64,000 nucleotides of DNA from Neopestalotiopsis rosae (lineage: Eukaryota; Ascomycota; Sordariomycetes; Amphisphaeriales; Sporocadaceae), in contig JALGAS010000002.1 of the NCBI GenBank assembly GCA_023078685.1, positions 372,001-436,000 of the forward strand. The letters run 5' to 3'. This document shows, one piece after another, positions 45,816 to 58,022 of this stretch (its first letter is position 1; each line of letters opens with the position of its first letter). Below the pieces are notes generated by a model. The model made no database searches, was not told the origin of the DNA, and was given only the letters and a program-made list of their open reading frames with translations. A program made the position numbers and the translations under genes.

Positions 45816-47388
45816 TCACGCTTTGCCAAAATAATTCATGAGGGTATTGGATTGCTTTGGCAAAGCGTCCTTGACCTTCTTTTTACTTGGGCTGCTCTCC
45901 GCAGACTTTTTCCCAATTTCAAGAATATCCATGAGCTCTTCAAACTCGGCCTTGGGCACGATGCCGCCGCTCGCTTCCTTGTGGCCCCTGGCAAACGACT
46001 CGCCCAGACGTGCCCTCAGGGTCGAGTCGGGCGCCTTGTCGGCAATGTCCTTGAGAACCTCGATGATATTGACCGGCGGGTCGCGAGCCCGCGCCACGCG
46101 TGGGATGCGGCAGGAAAAGTTCACCAGGCCGGGCAGGTAGCCCTCGTTGGCCACCAGGATGACCTCGAGCTTGGGCGACTGCAGGTGGCCGGCCCAGCGC
46201 GTCGCGATGACGGGGTGTATCTGCGCCGCCGAGCTGATGCGGAAGACGGCAATCTTGGCGTCCCCCGAGAACTTGGGCGCCGTGTGCGTGCAGCGCTCGA
46301 CCTCGGCATTGACCTCTGCGCGGGCGGCCAGCAGCATCTTGTTCTTGAGGAGCTCCGCCGGCGACGATGCTGAGATCAGGGCCTTCCAGGCGCCGGGCAC
46401 GTCGTAGGTGGCGGTCCGCCGCGGCGCATTAATGAGTGAGACTGCGTCATTTAGAGCCTTTTTCGTATATGCCTTGAATGTCGGCTTCATATCCGGGAAC
46501 GGGGGTTCCCATTTTAATGTATTTCCCAAGTCGCCGTGTGTGCCCATGACGCAAAGCCAGTCGCATTCTTCTCTGACCCCGTCATGGAGCTCGGAACAAA
46601 TATGATATGTGAGCAGCGAACTCGTGGCCACGGGCGGTGAGTTGCAAGCGGTCACGTGCTCTGCGCCCTCGGGGAAATCATCCTCTACAGCATGGTGGTG
46701 ATCTAGTACGAGAGCCTTGTGAGGTGCGTCAATGACTGGCGGCGACTTTCTTGAGCCCTGATCCAGCACGAATATGTATTCGGGCTTGTGCTCCGCCATG
46801 GCTGTCCGTTCGGCCTCATCATGGATATTGCTGCCCTTTTGTAAGAGATGTGCCGAGATCAGGTCCGGATCAAGCCCGAGCAATACCAGCGTCTTTTGCA
46901 AGATGGCACCTGAAGTGAGGCCATCTGCATCCTTGTCGGGAACAATGAGTGCTCTTTTCCCAGCACCAGCACTGTATCATCTGGTTCAGTCAGTGCAGAT
47001 AGAATTCTATTATCACTTGTACATACCATTCTAGAATCATCTTTCTTGCCGTCTCAATCTGATGATTCGGTGCCGGCCATATGATTTCCCCATCCCCATC
47101 GCGTACAGACGGAGTTAAATGGTATCCGGGAACCTCCACACGAGGTTTCTTGGATTTTGGAGCAGCTTTTGAGCCTGTCGATGGCGCACTTCTCTTCATT
47201 CTCGTATTTCCAGCTTGTTCAGAGGCACTGGGAGCCGATTTACTCTTTGACTTTGGGATGCTTTTCGTAGTAGATGCTGCCGGTTGGCCCAACGACGTCG
47301 CTGAATAAAAAGTACGCTGCTGAAGTCGCAATCTTGCTGCTCGAATTGACAGCCTGGAGAGCATGAATTTGCATCTACAAAGCGACAT
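45816..47388 (-). CDS. DHH-family phosphoesterase, with presequence, NLS-like stretch and PIP-like tail
   Basis: Two exons, 47388-47027 and 46971-45816, give 505 residues from ATG 47388 (a second ATG at 47364 gives 497; the frame is open to 47493 in all). DHH motifs: VPDKDADGL (motif I), EYIFVLDQGS (motif II), ALVLDHHHAVED (motif III), CVMGTHGDLGN (motif IV), and a C-terminal DHHA1-like part ending LRARLGESFARGHKEASGGI. This family contains RecJ nucleases, bacterial c-di-nucleotide phosphodiesterases and the Cdc45 relatives; all four metal motifs are kept, so it should be active with Mn. The N-terminus (MLSRLSIRAARLRLQQRTFYSAT) looks like a mitochondrial presequence, followed by a basic SKKPRVEVPG and, at the extreme C-terminus, SNTLMNYFGKA, like a PCNA-binding box. 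A role in DNA or nucleotide metabolism is inference. Confidence 0.85.
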
Positions 47389-47796
47389 GACCCTCCAATC
47401 AATTTGCTTCGATATGCTATTGCGACATGCCAGCGTCAAACCGATCGTGAAGGCGCTCGCATAGTGCATGGCTGGCGTACAAAGTGACGTCAATGACTGA
47501 ATGCCCTGTACTTTTAGCAGCCAAGTCCCCTAAAGCACGGGCTTCCCGTCCACTAACGCGGGCGCTAGATTCGACGGAACCGCGGGCGCCACGTCTTGGC
47601 TGGGGAATTCATGGGGATTTTGTAGTATCATTCATTTCCCTGTTCCCAAATGCACAACGTCAAAGCCTGACACAGGATTCTCTGTCGGAGAAAACAATCG
47701 CTTATGTGCCATTACCCTCTATATGCTCTTCTATGATTCCCCTTTGCAACCGTTGAGTGATGCCAATTGACGCACAAGAGATATCCGCATCGCCCT

Positions 47797-49347
47797 TTAA
47801 TTGTACTTGAGCTTCATTTCCTCGGGCGTGAACTGACGCGTGCGGGCCTTGAGGTGCTCCATCCGCTCCTCCATGGTCCAGGCCAGTTGCTCGTCGCCAA
47901 TGGGAACGAGACACTTGGCCAGGTGTTCATAGTCCTTCATGAGCAGCTTGATGGTGATGAAGATGTAGTCAATGTTGTGGAAGACCTATGAAGACACGAG
48001 ACAGATTTATTAGACAACTGTTAAGAGGTTGGGGGTCTTTGTGATGAGAGACTTACCAGCGCATTCTGCGATGCATACACGTGTCTTTGCTTGAGGAACG
48101 AGTTGGGGTGTTCTCTCCAGTGCCTCATGGGGTTCAAGTGGTGAGAAGTGTGGTACCCATCATTGAAAGAGTAGCGGTTGCTCTGAAGTATACGGTCAGC
48201 CAATGTTTTTGCAATATCACTCTCCCACCCCGTTAATTTAAGGGGCATGTCCATATACACCAAAAGACTTACAGGAACGTCAATGAGAGTGATGCTCGAT
48301 CGGTAGTCAGAGTCTGGCTCCTCATTGTCGACAAAGGCGTGCTGGCCCCAGTTGCCCACCATCATACCCAGACGCATCAGGACAAAGGGGATCAGGAGGA
48401 CGCAAATGGCGGCCTGCCGGTTGTACTTGAAGGCCGAGTACAGCAGCACGTAGCTGCTCAGCTCCCAGAAGAGGGTCTTGGCGGCGAGGGTGTGCCTCTT
48501 GCGCGAGACAAAGTAGAGCGGCAGCTCGGCCCAGACCAGCACGATGAAGCGGCCGACGTAGTGCAGAAAGTGCCAGAAGGAGTCCCGCTGGTAGCTCATG
48601 GTGGAGGACAGATCTCCGGGGCCGTTGCCCTCGACATGGTGGTGCTTGACGTGGTGGTAAAAGTAGGAATTCCACGTGTGTCCCATGAGAGGGTCGAGCA
48701 GGTAGGGGAACGTGTGGTCAAAGAAGCCGAGGCGCTTGTGCAGGACACCGCGCATATGAATGTGTTGGTGCATCATCAGCGTGTAGGCGCCCATGTAGGA
48801 CAGCTGCATCAACGAGTGCAGGACTCCGTGAATCCAAGTAAAGGAGCCAAAGAAGAGGAAAGCGGCACTCGGGACCGAGGTGGTAAAGTACAGCAACAAG
48901 TGCGTCAGCATCACCACGTCTGTCTCGACCCTCACAATGGACCGGGCGGCTTGAATGTAGTGCTTCAGCACGTATTGGTTGAATGGCCTCTTCCAGTCAA
49001 TGCCATCGTAATCAGAGCCTTGAAAGACTGTGGGCTCAAAATCCGAACTCGACGGGTCATTGAGGCCATTGAGGTACGACAATGTCCTCTCATCCTCGTC
49101 GCTCACTACATAGGCTCGGTCAGTCTTGGTCTTTTCCTGGCAGCTCGTCGTTTCGAAGTGCCGACGGCAGACCAAACTTACAGCTTTGAGCATGATCCTC
49201 TCCATCTTGCTTTGCATCCTGGGTGCTCTGCCGATCAGTCCTTTCTTGGCTCCCCTGGCTGCGAGCTTCGACATCTACAGCGAGAGCCTTCAAGACCAGC
49301 CGATCCGCCTTTGTGAGCCCATTGTCGTATACAATGTGTTTTTCCAT
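47797..49347 (-). CDS. Membrane fatty-acid desaturase family protein
   Basis: Four exons, 49347-49182, 49105-48273, 48182-48057 and 47985-47797, total 437 residues; all borders keep the frame. The three histidine boxes that bind the di-iron centre are HQHIHMRGVLH, HHVKHHHVEGN and HTSHHLNP, the third just after intron 2. Membrane segments include VVMLTHLLLYFTTSVPSAAFLF, HSLMQLSYMGAYTLM, FIVLVWAELPLYFV and AAICVLLIPFVLMRLGMMVG. No cytochrome b5 domain is fused. The protein starts MEKHIVYDNGLTKADR and ends with a charged helical tail. Members of PF00487 introduce double bonds or hydroxyls in acyl chains in the endoplasmic reticulum; regiospecificity cannot be read. It lies head-to-tail after the DHH gene on the same strand with about 400 bp between. 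Confidence 0.88.
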
Positions 49348-51533
49348 GATCCTGGTGGGGAAAAGGAGGGACAAGAGTTGATCGTATAGTCGCTCAACCT
49401 TATTAAACAGGGGTGTCGTCCCTTTGTGTGCGCGCACAGAAAGTATGAGGATCAAAGGGAACGAGTCTGTTCCGAGGTTCCCTTTTGGACGCTCGAGTCA
49501 GACAGACGAGTAGTATAGAGTTTCGAACTGGAAACAAGTATCGAGGTAAGTACAATTCTTTTTCTTATTTTTTTACTTTGACTTATTCCTTGATGATGTA
49601 AATTTCGGGGACCCTTTACTACTAGGGATTGGCATGTGGAATAAAGCCCCATTGGCCCCTAGTCGATGCTGCTCACGCACGGGCGCTGGGCACACACAAA
49701 AAAGCTTCGCATACCCCCTTAATCAGTAGAGATTTCTTAGTGTTGAAGCATTGGCCAGCACTAGTGCAACTTGAGCCCCTTAAGGACAAATTTGGATCTC
49801 TGGGGCCCCTCTAACGATGGCGAGCTGTGAGCATGGTTTTGTTGTTCTTGGGCTATTTAGTCAAGCCCATTCGCCTGTTGCCAGCCCTGGTGCGGTGCTG
49901 GGTGTGGGCTTGGGGCTAGACCGGCATTTGCCAGTTTGCCATGCACTGTCTGACCTTGCTTGACTGCTTGCGGATCTTCAAAGAGCGGTGATCATGCAAG
50001 GGGTGACGATGAGTTGGAAGCTGGTCGTTCTCCATCTACTTCAGTGCGATTATGTACCATGTATGACATGATCAATCCTCCCGCAGTTTCGTGACTCGTT
50101 TGGATCAGGCCAAACATTCCAGATTGTCAGAACTTCCGCAACCGCCAATCTCATTGCCATACCCGGACCTAGTCCAGGTAGATTGCCAACTACACTAGTC
50201 AGCCACTGGCATGTCAGCAGATCGTAAGACCAACTGGCTTTGTCAATTGGATCGTTGGGCCGGGCCGCGTAGGCTCACAGGCTTGGACAGGGCTTGTATA
50301 AACTTGGCTCTGAGCTGATGACTTGTGTGTTCCATGCCCCAGATGGCCATAATTAACACCCCCAGCACGCCCCCTCATCAAGTATTCCGTAGCGGCCCGC
50401 CAAAAACGTTCCAAAATGTCCACTATCAAGAGACTTGTTTAGCGTTTTGTCTCGTACGGTTCAACTCCACTATCTTTGCGATCTCAAGGGTCCAAAACGA
50501 CACTGAACGGCTATCGGCGCCTGTTTATTTTCGTTTGTGGGTTGATTGATCGATCCATGGATGGAAACGTCTCGATTATCACAAAACATGTGTACCTCAG
50601 ACCTATGCAAAGACGTCGTTTCTCATTGGCAAGGCCACGGGAAACGAGGCTTGAGCATTATTGGCCGCCTCAAAGGTCGCGCTTTACGCTTTAGGTAGTA
50701 TTTTGTGCATGTTGGGCGATCGTAATGCAACCTCCTAATGCGCCATGAGCTGTCGGGTTTCACCTATCATTAGACACAGGGTATTCTGTGCTAGCGGCTA
50801 TGTAGGTATTACATGCATATAATCACAGTAGATAGGGGAAATTTGGTGTGTAACAGGCTCAGGTATTTGCATCTCTTTATGAGAAACCAGAACTACACAA
50901 TGCCGTTCACATAGTTTGCCACGTGCATTTCGAGACTTCTGGTATACCTACTTCGCATTTCAGTACTGTAATGCCCAGCTTGCCAGCTTCCTCTTGAGCC
51001 GCGTTTTTGTCTCCCGCCAGCATTGACAAACTTTGTTCAGCGGGTACTGGGCAGAGCATGTCACACAACCTGAAGCACGCATGATGCACACACGTTTTAA
51101 TCCGCGCTGAACCATTCTAAACCTGAGCTCTTCTAAGAACAAGCCCTTCCTAAAACCTGGCGATGGGGCAGAAAAAATTGCTTGTTTCATGGACTTCCTT
51201 ACCATTTTCTCACTGAGTATTTATTCCAGGCTCGATGAATCTATTATATCATTGCTTAGATCGCCTTCTAGATAGCTCATATACGACTCTATCATCGTCA
51301 TTGTGTGTTTTGTGAGGATCTATGAGGGTGTCCCTCGTCGTTACAATAATGATGCAAACAACTTCCAATTGTACTGGAGAGAACGCCGCCTGCCAATCGG
51401 AAAGCAGCAATTCTACCATCGGTCCCCTTGATCTAGAGTCTTGATCACATTTGCATGGTCTATGAGCACTCATGGAGAAGCAGCAACCGTACGGAAACGA
51501 GTCGACATGCAGAGATATCTCGAATGGCAACTT
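49348..51533. other. Gene-poor region
   Basis: Promoter of the desaturase, then about 2 kb without any recognisable coding sequence on either strand. Confidence 0.45.
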
Positions 51534-54071
51534 TTATTTAATGTTGAACGTCTGAAATTGGCTCGCCTTGCTTTGAACCTCTCTCGTAAGATCTTGAAAG
51601 GCCGTCTTGATGAGGCGGCCACTCCAAGACATGGCCGGCATCTTGGCCGTCAGCAAACCCGACCGCACGTAGTAAGTACCACCATCATCATCCTCGTTGC
51701 TGCTGCTACGCTCCAGGATCAAGGCCGTGATCACTTGCACCATTTGTGAACTTGCACTTCCCAAAAATACACATGCCCACTGTTGGCCGCCGCCTCCTTG
51801 GCGCACCTGTTCGTAGAATTCGTCCTCGCTGGGTGGCCCGCGGGACATGGAGACGGTGGCCGGGTGACCGTAGAGCTTCCACTGCCTCATCTGCGCGTCA
51901 AAGGTCAGGTCGGAAGCCTGAATTACCCGGGAATGCACAGTCAGGACGCGATCGTTGGACGAGAGCACGCCGTACGAGTCCTTCTTGTCGGGCGCCCACT
52001 TGTTGCCGCGTCCGGCTTTCTCGCCGAGGGTCATTTCGCGGTTGCGGAATCTGGTTATCTCAATGTTCTCGCCATAGAGCCTCTCCTCCATCAGGGCGTC
52101 CTTGGTCGGGTAGACAATCTCGGACGCCCAGCCCACCCAGGACCACGAAGGGAATTCCTCCCTGCGCCGGGGCCGTTTCGATGCGTCGTCGTCCCAGCAA
52201 GAGTATTTGTGTCTCCACGACAAGGCTTCCGCAAAGGCATGTAGAGGGTCCAACTTGTGGCTGGCGTGCGGGTAGGGAATCGCCCAGTGTTGTAAAAGTG
52301 GCTTTGGTATCTTTTCAATCTTGTGTATCAGACCCAAAAAGGCGTTCATCGAGTCTCCGTCAAAGCTGAGGTTCCTCGCCGAGTATTGCTGCGACCAGAC
52401 GAGATAGCTGTCAAATAGGGCGGAAAATTCCATCTCTTGCACGCTGCGGACGCGCTTTGCCCCTACCGCACCCGTCGTCCGCCGCCGATACGATTCAAAG
52501 AGGCCGGGGCGCATGAACGTGGCGGCTCTGGTCTTGTCCTTCTCAGACAGGCTCGTCAATGATCCGGAAAGGCTTTCGAAACAGTTCATGGCGTTGCATT
52601 CATAGTACACCTGCTCCTCGGTGAAGACGAGGCGGCGGCGACTCAGCAGTCCTTCCTGAAATGTCCAGCCCCGGGTATACCACCGAGAATCGCGAATCAC
52701 GCCCTGGGGATCCTTGAGCGTTGACGTAATATCGATGTTCTTGTATCTAATAGACGAGCCTCTGGAGCTGGCTCGGTCCTTGCCGCCCACCCCCGGCAGA
52801 CCGTGTCGTTCGTCATTGCCCGCCGCTGCAATAATGGCCAACTCGGCGTTTTGATAGATCAAATCCATTTGCTGGATCTGCTTCAGTTTGATCTCTGGAT
52901 TCTTTTGGTTGATACAGTATCTGTCCACCCATCTGGTGAATCGAAACACGTTAGCTTGTCAGCCATATTGATAAGTCTACCAATCGCTCGAGCAACAGGC
53001 CATAGATCAGGTAGATATTTCCAAGACAATACATAGGTCCAGGAAGCACATTCTGACCGACAAGAATTTTTAATGTAACATGCAACAAACTTGTGAGACT
53101 TACAAGTAGCGGAACCCAAGTGCCCTAGTGACACTGATTGCATCCTCAATTGTGGCGGGCAGCTTTTCGGGAAGCGGCACTTGATCTGCATCGGCGTTAT
53201 CCGGCTCGGTCGAGGCAGACGCAGGCGAAGGAGGTCCCCAGACGTAGCTCAAGGCAATATACGGCTGGACGGTCCGGGCCGTTTCCACCATCTTGGTCTC
53301 GCAGTCGATCCACCGAAAGCCCTCAATCGCGACGGCGGACGCCGGATCCTGGTGACAGAGCTCATCGTGATGGTTAGTGCAAAAGTCGAACCACTCCCGC
53401 ACCGCCGCAGGTTCAAAGCGAGGAGGAACGGCGACAGCGCTCAGAATTGTCGGCTCTGATTCCTTGTTGGTCAGGACGAGGCAGCCCTGCGACGCTGTGC
53501 GTAGTTCGAGTGCCCTTTGATCGCCCTCTGAGGTCGCCGCGTCAAAGTCGGCGGGCACCACGGCCAGGAAGATCATCTCGCCTAGCTTGCCCTCCCGTGA
53601 GCTCAGCGGGTTGCTTCTCCGGTGGTTGAAGAGAAAGTAGTCCCTCAACAAGAAGCCCTGCAACTCGTCAACACCACCAGAAGCAGCGTCGCTGTCCCCC
53701 TCCTGGGAAGGTCCATCGCTACTAGCTGTCCTCTTCACTCTAGAAGCCGAGAGCAATCGACACAGGGTACAATTAGTGGCATCAAAGCCGGCTTCATCAC
53801 GGCGGAAACGGTCGCCCAGCTCGGCGATGAAGATGCCCGTCTTGGAACTGCTGCGCATGCTGCGCACGCTGTCGACCAGATTGGCGGGCTGGAGATTCGC
53901 GGCGTACCGAGCCGCGATGGCCGACTTGTTCAGGCGCCAGTCCCAGTCTGCCAGATTACGGGACTGCTCCGACAGATTCTGCATGATCTCGAGGCATTCC
54001 GCGCACAAGTAGGTGCCGTCGTCGCCCGACTGGCCGCCGTCTAGCGGTGACTCGATCTTAGTGGCGCCCAT
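51534..54071 (-). CDS. HET-domain protein, long form
   Basis: Two exons, 54071-53104 and 52932-51534, total 788 residues. The start is the ATG at 54071 (MGATKIES); an upstream TTG was ignored. Residues 1-290 contain a Cys-rich start (LCAECLEIM) and a second pair, FDATNCTLCRLL, common in this HET subfamily. The HET domain begins PYIALSYVWGPP; the intron falls inside it, and exon 2 resumes RYLWVDRYCINQ, then IYQNAELAIIAAAGNDERHGLPG and SRWYTRGWTFQEGLLSRRRLVF. Further downstream come FPSWSWVGWASEIVYP and a long C-terminus. It belongs to the common fungal HET group, distinct from the shorter HET gene at 980-2704, and is presumed to act in non-self recognition or cell death. The GC-rich coding sequence is intact. 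Confidence 0.88.
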
Positions 54072-55033
54072 GGCGCTCAAAATCGAGTTGCGGTGGCGCT
54101 CTCTATGTATGGGAAGAACTGAGAGTTAGAGTTTTCGATTACGAAAAGCATCCGCTGGAGGCTTGACTGTAATATACATTTGAAAAATTCAAGATTAAGA
54201 AACAACAACCATCTTCAACCTGGCTCCTAGAAGCATTGTTAATGCCACTAAAAGTCATCATGGGGTGGCTATTTATTAATAGTTCCACGCGGCCGCTCGG
54301 CCGTGCTTCCAGCAATTGCTCGGTGTTGACGGTTGTGTGTTCCTTCACCAGTTTCGAGGCCTGTATTCTTGGGTCGATGGATGATGGCAGCCATGGATGT
54401 TCTATGGATAGTGTTCCTGTCAGATTTTAGAGCCTCCACGAACCACCAGTAGAATCGCACTTGTGCCTCAATGGTGCATATTATAACACCATAGAATCAA
54501 TCCTTGATTGAGGCTCGGCTATAAGACATGGTCCGATCCCTTGATTGATTCATCCTATCCGCCAAGACATGATGCACAAGGATGTTCACAAATCCTACCT
54601 TGTGCCGTATTTCCGCGTCACTATAGGTAATTGATCAACTATACAAGAGTACTTGAAGGGTGAAATTCATTGTCTTTCATTCTAGATAATCTGCACCTTG
54701 CTTCATCCCACGTTCATTCGTTCAGTCATCTTCATCCCAACGTCATGGCTGCCTTTACCAAGAAAAGAAAAAAGACAAACAAAAGGGAATCTACCATATA
54801 GAGACCGCATATTTTATCCGTCAAACAAATGAGCTTCCCACGTTTTACATGACATGGGTGCATGTATATATAATGAAAGGAGCGGATAAGGGTATCATCG
54901 TAGCAATGCGCCTTCTACCAATTGACAATGCAAAACCTGCAACCCCAAGTAACCAAGAGATTGAAAAGAAAAAGAAACGCCCCCGGCTTTGAATTAGTTG
55001 ACAGCGTTTGTCGCTGCTTGGTCATTTTTTGTT
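54072..55033. other. Intergenic
   Basis: Promoter of the HET gene and 3' flank of the next gene; no gene seen. Confidence 0.5.
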
Positions 55034-58022
55034 TCAACTGCTGCCAGACGATGAGGTGCTCTTGGCATGGCGCATCTTGAACAGTCTTCGAGACGGGTCC
55101 TTCTTATTGCCCAGCCCATTCGGGTCACGAATCGAGTCGGGCTTGATATGCGACGACGGGAAGAAACCAACTTTGCCGTCCTTGGTCATGCCCGACCAGC
55201 ACCATGAGTCGTAGCTCAGCCCTGCCGGGTGCGTTAGCTTTGTGGATCAGGAAGCAAACAGATATATCCTGTCTGAAATGAGAGTAAGGAGAGTAGTCAC
55301 GGGGTCAACTTACAGCTCACATTCGTAATGGTCGTGTTTTTGTCAAAGGTGAGCCAACCAGCCGAAACGTCACGGGACTCCCACTTCCACCGGGACACCA
55401 CCACGAGCCCGTCATTGTTGGTCCCAGGTAAACGTATGTCGCTCTTGGGCGGCGCCTCGACCTGCACGAGCTTGGCCGGGAATGCACCGCGTACGCCGTC
55501 ATGCCAACCCGTGCACCACTTGCCGCCCCAGGCATCGGGGAACTCGACACCCACGATCCGGGCTCCGGCCAGGAACTGCAGCACGTCGCGTCGGCCATCC
55601 GGGTCCGTCACGGGTCGGGATCCTTCCTTTTGTAGCTGAGGCTGAACAGCCACGGCCGTTGGCCGCCGCGTCAGCAGCGGAGCCTCCGGAATGATGGGGC
55701 TGGCAAATTGCGGACTGGGAAAGTGTAGATCGTAGTCCTCGGCCTCGGAACAGTTGTTGCCCAGATAGCCGTACAAGACCGTCAGCCCAGGGATCTGCGG
55801 TAGCGGCTGCGGGTGGTGCGAGAGGTGGCGGAAGAGCTGGCGCTCCGTGATGAAAACGGTGGCGTCTCCCTCACGCGAAGTGTAACCGAGATGCGCGCAA
55901 AAGATGCAGCCATACAGAACGTTACCCTTGGATTCGGCGGCCAAGTGTGACTTGTACAGGAATCGTAATCGGTAGTTGACTCCTTCAGTGGTCGCATTGG
56001 CTCGTTCTAGTGAGTGTCTTGTTTAGTCGCGCATGCTTGAGATGATTTTGAGCGATGTTTGGACTCAAACTTACTGTCTTTGGCCATGTCTCGCCTGAAC
56101 TCGGCCGCTGAGTGAGAATACTCACAGTTGATGCACTGAGTCACAGTTTTGCGTGGACCCTGAAATGAATATGAGCATTTCCTCCTGCGCTGAATTTAGA
56201 TATCCCCTCAAGAACTTACAAAAGATATTGCCTGGTTAGTGCCCAAGGACAGAGCGATATCACTCATCGAGTCGTGGTAGACGGCTGAAGTAGGGACAAC
56301 CGAGTCGATGAACATGGCCGTCTTGGTAGCCTCTTGGTACCGGCCGTTTTTGAAGGCTAGCGCACCCTCGCAGAAGCTCTTCATCTGATACAAGGTGCTG
56401 TCGGGTCCGATCGAGCAGTTTTCCTCACGCGAGTACCATACGGGCTTGGGATGCTCCTCGTCCCCAGCGTGAGGTGTAATTCTGGGCGGTCTGTACACCG
56501 GCGGCTTTGGAGCACTTCTCGGCTGCTCCAAAGAGAGATCCTTGACCGATCCGCAGGAAGGTATACTTGGCCTCCAAATTTGTCGTTGGAAGAACTCTGG
56601 TGGCAGGTTCTCACTGCCAATTGATCCATGCGAAATGTGTGAGACGTTGGACATTGATCCATGCGATCCATGCAACGAACCATTATTTGACACCTTTGTA
56701 GGCGAATAAGGCTCCATACCCTGAACCAATGTTTCCTGTGAATGTTGTTGTACTGGCAGACTGGTTCTCATGTCACCTGTTGGGGCGCTGGCGGATAATC
56801 CCGCATACGATGATGCATTATTTACGCTTGACAACATGGAAGCTCTCCGCGTCTTTGAGGCTTGACTGATTCTGGGAGTAGGAAACACGACGTCAGTAGC
56901 GAGAGTATCACTCTCGACAGTGTACCTCTTGGTTCTGGCCGACTCGGTGCTCTCCTCGCTGAATCGTCCAATGGGCGAATCTTCCGGGATCGTTTCTTGT
57001 GCCATCAAGTCGCGTGGCGATGAGAGTTGATCGTGAACCCACGCACTCGTCCAAGGCGTTGAAACTTCAGATGTTGTCTGCCTGTTCTCTCGGAGCTTGG
57101 GACTGTTTGGTTCACTCAAGAGGTTCTGGATCTCATCGCCAAGAATTTCCACATCCGAGGGCTGCTGCGAATTGTAACCTCGCGTATCCGACTGGCCGGC
57201 CCCAGACCATTGGAAACTCGCCTGGGAATATTGGCTGTCGGAACTGCTGGTTGACGGGGCGAGCGACTTTTGTGACTTCTGAGACGTCTTTGAGCTCATT
57301 CGTCGAAGCATGTGTGCCTCGCCGGGGCTGCTGCGAATGCTCGTAGAGAGAGCACGACGTGAGTGGTTGATCAGGGGAGCCGATGTAGCTTGTGGTGTGT
57401 AGACAGTCTGGTCAGTGCTGTAATGGCCAGTTCTTGTCGCTGGTCTTGATGTAATGATTAATGGCTCAACCTTGCTAGGTCTCCTCCTAGGTATGGCAGG
57501 AAGTGGCGGGAAGGCTGCCGGCGACGGCAATGCAGCATCACCAATCTTCAGTCTCCGGATATTGTCGATTGTGCTGAGTGCAAAGGCTTTGGAAGCTGCT
57601 TGAAGCTGGGAGAACTTGGTGGCGTCAAAGGTTTCGACCTCGATATAATCATCAATGTCATACAAGACGTCCTCCAGCTGTCGTTGACTTTCGAATACCT
57701 CATCTATGCAAACATGAATAAGTATTGATCATATTATGACCCTTGCCAAGACCTTGGCTTGGCATTGTTTCAACTTACCGCAGTTCTTGAAAGCATCTCG
57801 AAATGCGTCTCCATGTCTTTCTAGGTGATCGAGTAACAGCGGTTGCACTTTCTGGAGTGCTCGTTCTCCTTCTCTGACCACAGCCCGCGCCGACCTGAGC
57901 ATCACCTGTGACAGCTCTGGGTTCTCCAGCCGGGTAGCCTCTCCGTTGGTGATGGCCTCATTTCCACGCTTGATCAGTTCCCTGAACGGCTGTACCAGCA
58001 GGTCTTCCACCTCGACCGCCAT
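55034..58022 (-). CDS. Large SH3-domain scaffold-like protein
   Basis: Five exons, 58022-57779, 57703-56220, 56159-56075, 56006-55314 and 55221-55034, total 897 residues in one frame. The N-terminal 110 residues are helical (MAVEVEDLLVQPFRELIKRG, SARAVVREGERALQKVQPLLLDHLE), probably a coiled coil. Then follow about 300 Ser/Thr/Pro-rich residues with likely phosphosites. A TPR-like helix pair (MKSFCEGALAFKNGRYQEATKT) precedes a Cys-containing stretch, TQCINCEYSHSAAEFRRDM, and CIFCAHLGYTS. The C-terminus has two SH3-like parts: ARIVGVEFPDAWGGKWCTGWHDGVRG and, across the last intron, VSWLSYDSWCWSGMTKDG, GFFPSSHI. It is probably a cytosolic adaptor; a named orthologue was not recognised. The final intron splits the last SH3 part; borders are by consensus. 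Confidence 0.75.

Noticed and set aside
48339..49316. 325-codon open frame on the plus strand
   Set aside because: Antisense to the desaturase, whose three histidine boxes prove the minus strand is coding.
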